A stretch of DNA of 64,000 bases from Castanea sativa (taxonomy: Eukaryota; Streptophyta; Magnoliopsida; Fagales; Fagaceae): positions 38,920,501 through 38,984,500 of the forward strand of contig NC_134013.1 in assembly GCF_040712315.1 (NCBI RefSeq). Direction: 5' to 3'. The translations under genes were made by a program, and so were the position numbers. Positions 22,294 to 33,900 of the stretch are shown here, piece by piece. Numbering within the stretch: the stretch's first letter is position 1; the number at the start of each line of letters is the position of its first letter. Below the pieces are notes generated by a model. That model made no database searches and had not been told where the DNA came from. It saw only the letters and a program-made list of their open reading frames with translations.

Positions 22294-22975
22294 TTTTTTT
22301 CAAAAAAAAAAAAGACCAAACGCGCACATTTGTTGGGGAGGGCATAGGCAGCAGAGAAAGGGAAATTTTAGGCAACTAAAGTAATAGGAGATGAGAGGAG
22401 CCAGAATTTTTGTTTTTATTTTTATTTTTATTTTTTTGCTCATTGCTAAAAGTTTTCGTTGAAGTAACACTTTAGAAGTAATAATACAAATTTTATTTAT
22501 AAGTATTATAAATTGATGTGTCATTAATTATAAAAAAAAAAATGATGCTAGTGACACTACAACAAACTTGGTTTTTTCAATATATATTTTTCAACAGCCA
22601 CTAAAAAACATTACTAAAAACCTTAAGTTTCTATAATTGTACTCAATTATTGAGTAAAAGTAAGGAAATTCACGTACTTATTTCTATAGTTAGCATAACC
22701 ATTGAAATAAGTGTTAAAAAAAACTAGACCTATTGTTGTCGAGTATTTTTCTTCAAAAAACACAAAATGTTTTTTGCCAATGGCTTGATGAATGTAGACA
22801 AAATAAATTAAATCTTTTATCAACGATTGTAAATGTTGAAGATCAAGAACACCAACAACTATAGAGACTGTTTTAGATTAAATATAAGCTAGAACATCTC
22901 ACAAGCCAAAGTTCCGTTAACTCTCTCTCTCTCTCTGAAATATTAAATCCAATTTCATAGCTCTAAATCTTAATC

Positions 22976-23098
22976 ATGGAAATTTCAAAGATTTGGATCT
23001 CAGTGGTCATGGCAATCATATTACTCCTAGTTGTTTGTGTTTCATTGTCTCTCTCGATGCTGTGGTCTCAGCTCCTCCAATTAGGTATGAATTCTTGA
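22976..23098 (+). other. Possible captured first exon with signal-anchor
   Basis: A 40-residue frame beginning MEISKIWISVVMAIILLLVV forms one hydrophobic segment of about 20-22 residues. A GTATGA donor-like string follows at 23085. It resembles the first exon of a membrane-anchored or secreted protein, preceded by a CT-rich leader. I do not recognise the family. It lies inside the CACTA-type element, so a captured fragment is plausible. Confidence 0.35.
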
Positions 23099-23201
23099 CT
23101 CACTGGCTCTCTCTCTCTCTCTGTTCAATTGTTGTGAAAATCTTTCTATTTCTCTTTTTATTATTTTCTTGACAACCAAATAGAGTTCTTGACTCAATAA
23201 A

Positions 23202-23203
<2 letters not shown>

Positions 23204-23256
<53 letters not shown>
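23204..23256 (+). repeat. (TA)n microsatellite
   Basis: About 25 TA units ending in a T run, inside the CACTA-type element. Confidence 0.95.
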
Positions 23257-23262
<6 letters not shown>

Positions 23263-23753
23263 TAATGATTTTTGTTTTGATTTAAATCTCTCCTTTGTAA
23301 GTCCTTACAAAGATCTTTGTCATCAAAATGATTTTGCTTTGCTTAAGATTTACCAAGCTGGTACTATTACATCAAGATCTTCTATATATTCACACATTTC
23401 CTTATCCAAACCCTCTGATTATCTTTTCCAATTTGTCTTGTTTTCTCAACTATTTTGTCATTTTAGAAACACATTATCAGATCAATTTGTTTTTTCTTAG
23501 ACTTAATTATGTCCATACTCTGATATTCGCTTGGAGGACTTTGAACTTTGTGGTTTTTGTTTTCTGAATTTTATCTTGAATAGAGCATTGAATTTGAAAT
23601 AATATGCCAAAATTGATTAGTAATTGTTGATAAAGGTGGAAAACTTTATTTAATAGTCACATAGATTGTAAAAAAGTATTTTCAACATGGTTTTTAGTGA
23701 CATTTCTCATTGGTCATTTCAACCGTTGAAAATAAACAATTTTTTTTGTAGTG

Positions 23754-24447
23754 CGATAGTACAATTTTTACTATATAATTCATACTTTGTCTTTAGAATC
23801 CATAAACCTTACAAATTCATGTGTAATCACAAAAAAAAATTTAGATAGTTATTTAATAGTTATTGAAGTAACACTAATTACATTCACTAGTCGTAGACCC
23901 ACGCAATACATAGGATTGGCTAATTTTTTTTTGTAATTATGGTATAATATATGATTTGTTAAAGATAATTTGTTCTCCAAAACAATTAACAATTTCTAAA
24001 ATTATTTTCCCTCTTTTTATCTCTACCAATATATCATTCAATTATTTTCAATTTGTTTGATTGATATTATTCATTTTTGAGGTGGTCGATATTCCTCGAA
24101 ATTATGTTATAGTGCTATGTTTTTCCTAATTATTTTTGTACAACTAAAATTTTTAAGTTTCAAATATATTATTCAAATTTTGTATTTTCTTTAATGAGAT
24201 TATTGTGGTAATAATAAAAAAAACTACACTTGATATTACTCAAATAATTAATAGGCACATTCAAACGCATAACTAAGATTGTGTTTTGATAAAAATTCAA
24301 ATCCTCACTTTCAAAATAACAAAGTATTAAATCGAACAACTATCAAACCAAAGATATAAGAGGTAGAGAGACTCATTAAATGTATTTTTCTATTGTAGCA
24401 GATTCAAAATAATGAGTTAAGCATACAAGCATGAAACCAAGAGAATC
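23754..24447. other. Gene-free A/T-rich spacer
   Basis: Nothing recognisable. Confidence 0.5.
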
Positions 24448-24450
24448 TAA

Positions 24451-24777
24451 CGCTCTGTTTGTTTCAATAATGATATTTTCTAGAAAATGAGTAATTTTCT
24501 AAAAAGCATTTTCTATAAAACTATCTCATTTTCCAATGTTTGGTAGCAACTTTAAATAAGTTGAAAAACAACCTCTTAACTTCCCTTATTTAGCTTTCTG
24601 TGAGATAGAGTTGTTTTCCAAAAAAATTTAATGGAAAACAATCTCTAAAAATAAGCTATACTTTTTATATTGACCAAAGATAGTTTTCCTTTTACTCATA
24701 TTTTTTTATGCTACCAAACATTGGAAAATAAGGAAAATTATTTTTATACAAGGTTTTCCATTGAAACAAACGGAGCG
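24451..24777. mobile_element. MITE with CGCTCTGTTTGTTTCAA ends
   Basis: Inverted ends CGCTCTGTTTGTTTCAA and TTGAAACAAACGGAGCG differ at one or two positions. They are flanked by TAA at 24448-24450 and 24778-24780. Subterminal TGGTAGCAAC/GCTACCAAACATTGGAAAA blocks also pair. The 3-bp duplication fits a PIF/Harbinger-like MITE; a hAT origin is possible if the true ends lie elsewhere. Confidence 0.75.
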
Positions 24778-24780
24778 TAA

Positions 24781-25664
24781 GGGTGAAGATCAATTGAGAA
24801 GTGGCTTTTGAAGAATTTAATGAGTCAAAGATGTGTGGAAACATAAAAAGAAAGAGGGCAATTCGTTTAAGCCAAAGATGAAAAAATCTTGACGTGAAAA
24901 TATTCTGACCAATTTTGGTATTTTTACCATATCTGTTTACTTTGATATCGGATTGACTTGATTTTTGCAGCCACGGAAAGAGGACTTGAAGATCTAAAAT
25001 TTTGTATTTTATCAAAACTTCATAATTTGCCATTTTCAAGGCCAAAACCGACTTGTAATTTGTTCCACTATTGAAAAACAAGAATTGACATTTTTTATTT
25101 TCCTTTTTGGGAAGCATGTGTTTTAGGATTTTGAATGTTATACATATTAAAGTGATACAAGAGCAGCCATATTTTTTGGATGCTGGAAAACCTTATTTTT
25201 CATCAATTTTATGAGTTTTAATTATCTATGGAAGCTTAAGAACCTAGGCTAGGGTTAGGGATGAATCCCTAATGTTGTAAGTTGTCCACTTATCAATCCA
25301 AGCATGTTTTTCACGTTTTGATTATTGAAATCAACTATTCTCTTTTCATAATTGTTTTATTAGATTGATATTTAATTTCTAATTATTTCATAAGTCTATT
25401 CTTAAATTTTTCTTATCGTTAAAATAGGGTTTTATAATCTCTCTAGCAAAACGTAGTGATATTGCTTTTACCATAGTATTGCCTCTAGGGTTCTTGGTTA
25501 GATGTTCTTGAGTTTTTCTAGCAAAGTTATTATTTTCTAGACTAAATTGTTGGAACAATTGATGAGTATAATCAACCAAAGAGAGTTTTTTTAATAAATC
25601 TTATTTCTTTATCTTCTGATCGGTAGTTTATGAAAGCTCGGATTTGTGTGAAAATGCACGAGTT
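24781..25664. other. Gene-free A/T-rich spacer
   Basis: No supportable gene or repeat boundary. An open frame on the minus strand here overlaps the MITE and has no recognisable domain. Confidence 0.5.
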
Positions 25665-26690
25665 TGTTTAGACCCCCAATATTAAAATTATGGCTTAATT
25701 GCTTTTACTCTAACTTATCTAAGTGTGGAACAAGAGTAAATGAAGCACAATCACTGGATCTACTCTTTAAGCCATAAGCAAGCAAGCAACAATAAAATGA
25801 AAGCTTATAGAGTAAGGGAAGAGAGATGCAAATACAAGATAACACCAAGACGTGTTATCGAAAAGGAAACCGAAGAACTCGGTGAAAAACCTCTCTGTGA
25901 TCCTCCAAGTTCAAATCGATCCACTAGTGAATAAGTTAGAGTACACGAATAACAAAAGACCCTCCAAGCCTAGTCTACCCAATGTATTTGAGCCCTCCAA
26001 GCTCCTGCTACCAATGGACTTCTCGGAATCTTGTCTTCACTAGCTTTCTGGATCCTGCAATATCGCCCAATTGCATTTGCTTCACCAGCTTCTTTTGGCA
26101 AATCCCCAAAACTTCCCAAGTTCCAAAACACACTCTACAGTCTAAATAGATGTGAATTGTGTTTGGGTACAAATCTTCTCTCAAAATATGACAATGGGAG
26201 AGGGAAAGGAGAATAGACTACAAGGGTAGCTCTTTCTTTGAAAGGTGTGTGTGTTGTGTTGTAGGAACCTACATAGGGTTTTCTCTCTGAATAGTCTCCT
26301 TTACTTTTGTGGGTAATGAGGGTATATATAGTATGGGTGAAGGGTAAGAAAGTCCCACTTAAAATCTTCCAAGCAGAGAGTTTCATAGGTACTTCGCGAG
26401 ATGGCCTGTCTCGCAAAGTACTCTCGAAATACAGCCTGTCGCTTGACTCTTTAGCTTCCATCATGTGCTTCTCATGTGCCTTTTTTGTAGGAACCTTTTC
26501 GTGAACTTCTTGTTAGCTAGTCGTGAAACTGCATTGATCTTCATTTCATGCTCGATTCTTCACCAACTTAATACTAAACCCAATACAATAAAATTCCACA
26601 AAATACAAGGAAATAATTTATTGTAATTACAACACTTTTTTTCATGGAATAAAGCTAACATAAAACATAGTTGTAAATCACAACTTTACA
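25665..26690 (-). mobile_element. Solo LTR-like element, copy B, inverted to copy A
   Basis: Read on the minus strand it starts TGTAAAGTTGTGATTTACAAC and ends GGGGGTCTAAACA, matching the copy at 21029-22058 in length and landmarks though clearly diverged. A TATATATAG-type promoter motif lies near 26322. The two copies are in opposite orientation 3.6 kb apart, so they are not the two LTRs of one element. Confidence 0.6.
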
Positions 26691-26989
26691 GTTTATGTGT
26701 TTACTTACTTGATTGTATTCTAAATTGGATTGGTAGTAGATGCTTAACAATATTAGTGGACAAACCCTAACACCGTAGTGATTTTAATTATTTAATTTCA
26801 CCAAACTTTCTTTGTCCTAATTTCAATCATATTTTTTTTTTTTACATATTATTGGTGCTTTTGACATGTACTCATTTTCCCTTTTTTGGTAGAACGACAA
26901 CTATAGCTACACTACAATTTCCATTACAAAATTGGATGACATCACTACACCAAAACATATTAACCCAGAATAGAGTTATTAAAAAAACA

Positions 26990-27029
26990 ATAATTCATCA
27001 ACCTAAAGTAGAGTTGCAAGAAAGAATAA

Positions 27030-27076
<47 letters not shown>

Positions 27077-27430
27077 ATCACTTTTTCAATAGAGAATGCG
27101 AGAGAGAATAGTAAATTTATAGAAAATAAGCTTAGAAGAAAAATAGTAAAAATAGAAGATATAAATTTCAAATTATCCAAGCCATGTTAGATAACATCAT
27201 ATTCTTATATACTATATTTAAATGCAATAGGATAGTATATAATAATCAAAGAAAATAAAAAAATATATACAACAACTTACAGATATAAAACTAAATTGCA
27301 TCAACCTAAAGTAGAGTTCTAAAGAACACACAATTCATTAACCTAAGGTAGAGATTCAAGAAAAATTAAAAAATCCGGGAAAAAATGAAAAAAAAAAATT
27401 GAGAGAGAGAGAGAGAGAGAGAACCTTTTG
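26990..27430 (+). repeat. Imperfect tandem repeat with (AG)n tracts
   Basis: Two to three units share TTCATYAACCTAAAGTAGAG, CAAGAAA and AAAAAATTGAGAGAG. They carry (AG)n tracts at about 27037-27073 and 27400-27422. Non-coding. Confidence 0.65.
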
Positions 27431-27601
27431 TGTGGGAAAAATATGCATAGAATGGGAGAAATAATTACAAATTTATAGTAAGATAATGCAAATAAGAATA
27501 GATAAAATAAAATAATGACATTAAGGTAAGGAGTAGTGGGAAGATGGAAAGGTAAAACAGAGGAGAAAATGTTAGAGAGAGTATAACAATAAGTTAAAAA
27601 T

Positions 27602-27612
27602 GCTATAGGAGA
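27602..27612. repeat. LINE target-site duplication, left copy
   Basis: GCTATAGGAGA here is repeated exactly at 35104-35114, right after the LINE poly-A tail. Confidence 0.9.
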
Positions 27613-27630
27613 GGACACGAGAAAGAAAAC

Positions 27631-29948
27631 ATGCAGCCACGCACACTCTCTAGAGAGGAGGAGGCCGAGCTAGCTCGTAGTAATAAAAATGTGAAAGATA
27701 TCAGTGATGCCAAATTCAACGGCAAGACTTGGACAGGTTCTCCTTCACCAGAAAACCAGTATTCTGAAGTCACTACCAAAACATACTTCAAGGACAAACT
27801 TATTGGAGAAATACCGGGAGTATACGCACAAGAATTTGACTTGACTGATCAAATGGATGAGGATGTGGACTTGGACGATGATATTGGTGAAACCATTAGT
27901 TCCAACCGTGAAGGAGTGGTGAAAGTCAAGTTGTCCAAGGAAACAAAACAACGCATACGAGGGCCATGGGCAAAGGCCATTATTGTCAAACTAGTTGGGA
28001 GAACAGTGGGTCTTAACTACATGCAGAGCAAGCTAAACCAGATATGGAGGCCTGAAGGGAGGTTGGACTGCGTCAACCTTGGCTATGGGTTCTGCCTGTT
28101 GGAAAATTACATGTTTGTGTCGTATACAAAACATACGCAGCGGAAATTTAACGGATCTACTTCATTCGCAATCGATAACATTCACTATGTAAGTTTTAGA
28201 ATTTAAGAACAAGAGAGCGCACCTTGGTGTGTTGAAAATCAAAACCAAAATCATAAGTACTCGGGAACACATTTAATCTTCACTCCAATTCCACTTTACG
28301 CACAAGAAGTGTGGTCTCTCAATCAGTTTCCAATGGGAGAATTAGAGAGTGTCTTACTCTCACATACACACCATTTCATACTCTTTTTCATACATTAAAA
28401 TTTTGTATGTTTCTCTCCTTATAATTGATTATCTAATTGGGCTAGCCTTTTGGGCCATTCCAATTGGGTTTTAGTATGTGGCTTGGAGTGGGACCAAAAA
28501 GACACTAGCTCCAATGGGTCTTGAGCTTTTCTGTCAACTCTTGACAAGTCCAAAGTTACCATTAATTATATTTAATACCACTATATAAATATAATTTCAC
28601 TCTAGACCTTATTAATAAATTATATCCCAAGACTTTATTATTCATCTAATCCCTTCATAAAATATTCGTAGTAATACAAAGTCATAAATGTAGACTGCCA
28701 TTTTGAAGATTACTACATCTTAATCCTTGAGTACCCGGTTTAATCCTTTAAGTTATTCATCATATATTTATGAAATCCAATTTCATAAATATATACTTTA
28801 GTAACTATTTACTAAAGTAGATAGGCCTAACATTTTGAATGACAAACCTGCTAAACTTATCTCAAGAGAATATTTTGTATCTCCGTCAAGAGACTATGAA
28901 TTCCATCTTAAGAATATATGTTCCATCAACACTAAATGTGGTTGCCCAACATACTGAGGTTTAAACTGTAACTTTAGATCTCACTTCTGATATATCAAAG
29001 CAACCTACACTTCATGATCAGGTCCATTATTCTCTCAGGATTAAGAGTTCATGTAAATATAAGTCGTGAGTTTATTATTCATTTGACAGTCATTAGGAGA
29101 ATAATAAATCTTATAGCGATCCAGTTCAATATGTTTTAACTCTTAAAACATATCAACATACCAACTAGAAATCTCCATTTCCATGATTAAGACAAATCAT
29201 CTTAGTTGATATGTTATAGTCTTTGCAGATAAAATGCCCAATTTCATCACCGACTATGAACTACAATTCTAAGTTTACAAAGAACTTGTGATTTATATCT
29301 TTTGTGACTAAATTACATAAAATTACATACTATGCATCTCATGGACTATATGATAATGTCCCATATGCATGTTACCATCATTTTAGATAATAATAAAACA
29401 ACTTTATTAATTACAACATAATGTCATACATAGCATCATACAATAGGATTTAAGGGTACTAAACCTAACACTTCCTAGTCAGGTTCTACTCCAAGGAAGA
29501 CCTTGAGATGGTGATTAAGAGGGGCCCATGGTTCATAGGAGACCACTTTCTCTCCTTGAGACTGTGGGAACCATTCTTTAAACCATCTTCCGCAAAGGTT
29601 TCGTTAATCACTATCTGGATTAGGCTCAACAATCTCCCTATTGAACTCTATGAAATAGAGGTGCTAAAGGAAATCTGTGAAGCTATTTGGAAGGTGTTGA
29701 GGATCGGTTCACATACAGCCATGGAGGCGCGTGGCAAATACGCCAGGCTATGCATCCAAATAGATATCAACAAGCCTCTAATCAATACCATTCTTATTGG
29801 CCAGTTTGAACAAGTGGTTACCTACAAGGGCATCCAAAGACTGTATTTCTCTTATGGCAGAGTAAGGCACAAAGTTGAAACATGTTCATACACTATTCAA
29901 AAGGGGAAGGATCTGCTAATCTCGATGGAGGAAGTGCAAGGTTCTTAG
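27631..29948 (+). pseudogene. LINE ORF1 (DUF4283), split by a solo LTR
   Basis: Residues from 27631 give LSREEEAELARS, KLIGEIPGVYAQEF, and the start of DUF4283 (VVKVKLSKETKQRIRGPWAK, GRTVGLNYMQSKL, IWRPEGRLDCVNLGYGF). The domain breaks at 28096 where the LTR begins and resumes at 29476 with VRFYSKEDLEMVIKRGPWF and LRLWEPFF. A downstream zinc-knuckle position reads YFSYGRVRHKVETC, so two expected cysteines appear lost (usual C-x2-C-x4-H-x4-C). ORF1 of plant L1 elements is an RNA-binding protein needed for retrotransposition. This copy is interrupted and non-functional. Confidence 0.85.
28097..29470. mobile_element. Solo LTR (Copia-like) inserted in LINE ORF1
   Basis: It starts TGTTGGAAAATTACATG and ends ACTAAACCTAACA, with TG...CA termini. 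The flanks CTGCC (28092-28096) and CTTCC (29471-29475) are a 5-bp duplication with one mismatch. There is no internal region, PBS or coding sequence, so it is a recombined solo LTR. Its position inside an otherwise continuous DUF4283 frame fixes both borders. Confidence 0.88.
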
Positions 29949-30933
29949 GTTAGTGATGACAGCGATGGTCACGAAAATCTTGATATGCGAGGAAACAGAC
30001 ATAGAAGGGTAGTACGGGCCTTGGATGATTGTGAGCAGGAAATGACATGGACAAAAGGGGACAAGGACAGGCCATAGTATAGGAGGTACTAGCAGCTTAA
30101 CCTGGAATTCACCACCCCACTTTGATCCGAAAATTTCAGATCAAAGTGAACATGTCCTCTATTGGTCCCAGCAAAATTTTTCCATGGAGGGATAATAATC
30201 TTAAGGATAAGGCCAACTCTAATAAGGGGAGATGAACTGGGCCTCCAAATTCCCAAGTCCACTAACCCCTTAACCTATAAAACATCATGTTATGATGAGT
30301 TCAAGCCCAACTGAGAACCTTATGGCTTGTGGAAGTCCTGTGTGCGCTGAAGCTAACCAAGAGCAAGGCACAAGCCCAGGCCTACCATCACGGAAATACA
30401 TAACCTATACTTCCTCAGTGAAGGGCAAAAAGGTCATCGCAAGAGGCAAAGCTTCTAATACTCCTCACAATTATGCCGCTACCTCTCGGTTATCAGGTCT
30501 AGCTAAAAAACTCACCTCCCTTTCCTCCTTTCCACTCGTCCTTTCTATCCATGGTCCCAATCAAACCTACAACCCCACTTTTGAATTCTCGGTGTCGACA
30601 AAAACCGAGAAAGAATGCAAGATTGGAAGGTCTGGAGAGCGGAGCTTCGGAGGTCATGCTCTCGGAAACAAGGAAGTACTTCAGGCAAGTGAAGTACTGA
30701 TTCAAGCCTAAGATGGAAGGTGTGAGGATCTCACCCATCTCACTTATAAAGGGATACACGAAGGTGGTGCCATTGAAGGTGATGCCAATGACAAAGTGGA
30801 AGCTCTATTGCCATCTCTATACTTGGATAGTAGAGGTGAGAGTATTGAAGATGACTAGATGGTTTTTGAAGAGGGGAGTAGAGCCCCTCCCTCCTCCAGA
30901 AGTGTGATTTGTGCCATCCACCTCCATTTCATT
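29949..30933 (+). other. LINE ORF1 C-terminus and inter-ORF linker
   Basis: This low-conservation linker joins ORF1 to ORF2. Polar, serine- and lysine-rich frames are broken by stops. An open stretch at 30292-30711 (SSPTENLMACGSPVC, KGKKVIARGKA) is probably the disordered C-terminal part of the ORF1 protein. Confidence 0.6.
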
Positions 30934-33900
30934 ATGAATATTCTAATTTGGAATAGCAAGGTTGCCCTGAAGCCCAATTTTCTGGGTCATATCCGTGACT
31001 TAGTGCAAGAGCACGACCCATCCATTTTAATGGTGATGGAGACCAAGCTAGGTGGTGATAGAGCTAAAGTAATTATTGACAAGTTATCGATGGTTGGGGC
31101 CATTCATGCAGAGACCATCAGTTACTTTGGCGGGTTATGGTTACTATGAAATCCAAGCAAAGTGGAGGTGGAATTGTTGGCCAAAACAGAACAGGAAATT
31201 CATGTTGAAGTCAAGGTACGATCTTCTAGCCTTGCTTGGATTTTCTCTGCTATCTATGCTAGTTTTAGGAGTGAGAAGAGATGCATTCTGTGGGAGAATC
31301 TAGCCAAAGTTGTGGATTTACACAACTTGTCGTGGATCATGGCTGGAGATTTTAATGAGTTTTTGGTTGAGGAAGATAAATTTGAGGGTAGAGGTATAAG
31401 TGTTAATAGGTCTTTGGCTTTGAAGGAACGTCTTGATAGATGCAGCATGGTGGATATGGGGTTTTCGGGTCCGAGATTTACTTGGACTAATAACAGAGAC
31501 ATTAGCAATTTAATTTTGGAAAGAATAGATAGATTTTTCATGAACTTGAGTTGGTGTGTCCTTTACCCAAATGCCAGAGTTACTCACCTCCCAAGATGCC
31601 ACTCTGACCAGTGTCCGGTTCTTATGGAAGCCTTTCCTGCCAGATAAGTGAACCTCACCTGGCCATTCAGATTCCAAGAGTTTTGGTTATCTGACATATC
31701 CTTCCCTAACATTGTTTCTAAGGTCTGGAGCAGAAGTAGGAATTTAGCTGAGGCTATTGAAAGCTTCTCGAAGGAAACAACAACGTGGAATAGAAACCAC
31801 TTTGGCAACATCCACTAGAAAAAAAAGAAGAATTATGGCTAGAATTTATGGTGTTCAGATGGTTTTGTCCAACAACCCGAGCAACTCTTTGATCAACCTG
31901 GAAAATCATCTTCAGCAAGAGCTTAAGATCATCTTGGACTAAGAACGTGACCTTTGGATGTTGAAATCTAGGCTGAACTGGTTGATCCAAGGGGATCAGC
32001 ATACCTCCTTTTACCATATGTCTACCTTGGCCTATAGGAAAAGAAACCACATTGGCTCAGTTAAAGATGACAGGGAAATGTGGATCACGGAGGAAAGGGA
32101 AGTTATGGAGTATTTTAGGAAAGGTTTTAACACCAATTACACCACCATTCAAAAAGACGTCTCCTGGAAACCACCTCTCTTTGACTAGTGGCAAGTGCAA
32201 CTTTCGGATTAAGCAAAGCAGTCCTTGGATGCTATGATCTCCATAGAAGAAATCAAGGAGGCACTGTGGCCTATGAAACCTTATAAGGCTCTAGGTCTGG
32301 ATGGGCTTCATGCTGGCTTTTTCCAAAGATTTTGGCTCATAGTGGGGGAGTCGGTGAGGGAGGAAGTTGAAAAAGTCTTTATTGAGAGGAAAGTTCCTGA
32401 GTACCTAAACAAAACTCATATTGTTCTCATCCCTAAGATTCAGGGACCAGAAACTATCGGGAACTATAGAGCTATTAGTCTTTGCAACTTAGTCTACAAG
32501 ATCATTACCAAGGTCATAGTTGCCAAGATTAGGCTGCATTTGGATATTCTTGTTTCGCCCTACCAAATTGCCTTTATTCCAATAAGGAGAGGAGTTGACA
32601 ATGCCATCATAGTCCAGGAGTTAATTCATACAATTGGAAGAGCTAAGGGGAAAAAGGATTCATGGCCATCAAGATTGACCTAGAAAAGGCGTATGACAGG
32701 ATTGAGTGGAGCTTTATTAGAGAGATGCTCATTAATTACAACTTCCGAGATAATCTCATTGATATCATCATGAGTTGCGTAACCTCGGTGTCCACCTCCT
32801 TCTGTTCAATAGGGGATGCCTTGAATCTTTTAAGCCTTCAAGAGGTATTAGGCAAGGTGATCCCCTCTCCCCTATCTCTTCATTCTTTGCATGGAGTTTT
32901 TGGGGTACTTAATTCAGAAAAAATGTGCTGCCAAACTTTGGACCCCTATCAAGGCGTCTAGAAATGGCCCAACCTTCTCCCATCTCATTTTTGCGGATGA
33001 TTTAGTCCTGTTTGCTAATGCAGATCTGGAAAATTGTGTTGCCATTAATTGTGTTCTCCAAGATTTTTGTGCAAGATCTGGGCAAAAAGTGAGTGAAACC
33101 TAGTCCCATGTTTTCTTCTCACCTAATGTTGAACCAGACCAAAGAGAAGTGCTCACTGGTATCCTGGGGTTTAACTCCACCACCAACTTGGCAAGTATCT
33201 AGATTTCCCTATAAAACACTCAGGGAGGCAGAGTCAAGATTTCAACTTTGTGTTAGAAAGAGTTAAGAAAAAGTTGGCTGGTTGGAAGGCCAATCTGGCT
33301 CTCCATGGCTGGCAAAATGGTGCTCATCCAAGCTTTATCCTCGGCCATTCCTAGCTATGTTATGCAAAGTAGCTTTCTGCCCAATAAGGTTTTGGAAGGC
33401 ATTGATAGAGTCTACAAAAATTTTCTTTGGGGTTCCTCAAATCATAAAAGGAAGATGCATTGGGTCAACTGGGGTGAAGTGACTAAACCTAAGGAAACTA
33501 GTGGATTGGGCCTTCAATCTGCAAGAGGACGAAATACGACGTTACTAGCGAAGCTGAATTGGAGATTTCACACTGAGAAGGAAGCACAATGGGCAAAAGT
33601 CCTTAGGTTCAAGTACTGTACTAGGTAGAGGGTTAATTCTAGAAATGAATCAAAGCTCTCAAGCTCTCCCACCTAGAAAGGGTTGAAGAAAGGTGAAGCT
33701 ATTTTTAGGGAAGGGATTAAGTGGGTACTAGGGCATGAGAGCAACCTTAACTTCTGGTCTGATTGCTGGTCTGACTGCAGCCCCATCAGATCGAGGATTC
33801 AAAGACCTCTCCCTCAAGATTTGGCCAACCTCACTATAAAGGATTTGATTTCACTACATGGTTGGAATTGGTCTAATCTACCCTTTGAGCTGCCTACTGA

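Larger units (their letters stand above)
22555..23753. mobile_element. CACTA-type non-autonomous element, 1.2 kb
   Basis: Ends CACTACAACAAA and TTTTTTTTGTAGTG are characteristic of plant CACTA (En/Spm) elements. Subterminal CAACAGCCACTAAAAA at the left and TTTTTAGTGACATTTCTCA at the right also pair. Flanking trinucleotides TGA and CGA match at two of three positions. No transposase is present. It contains a short exon-like segment at 22976-23084 and a TA microsatellite at 23204-23256. Confidence 0.7.

Noticed and set aside
24692..25117. 141-codon minus-strand frame
   Set aside because: It begins in the spacer, overlaps the MITE at 24451-24777 and has no recognisable domain; probably chance in A/T-rich DNA.
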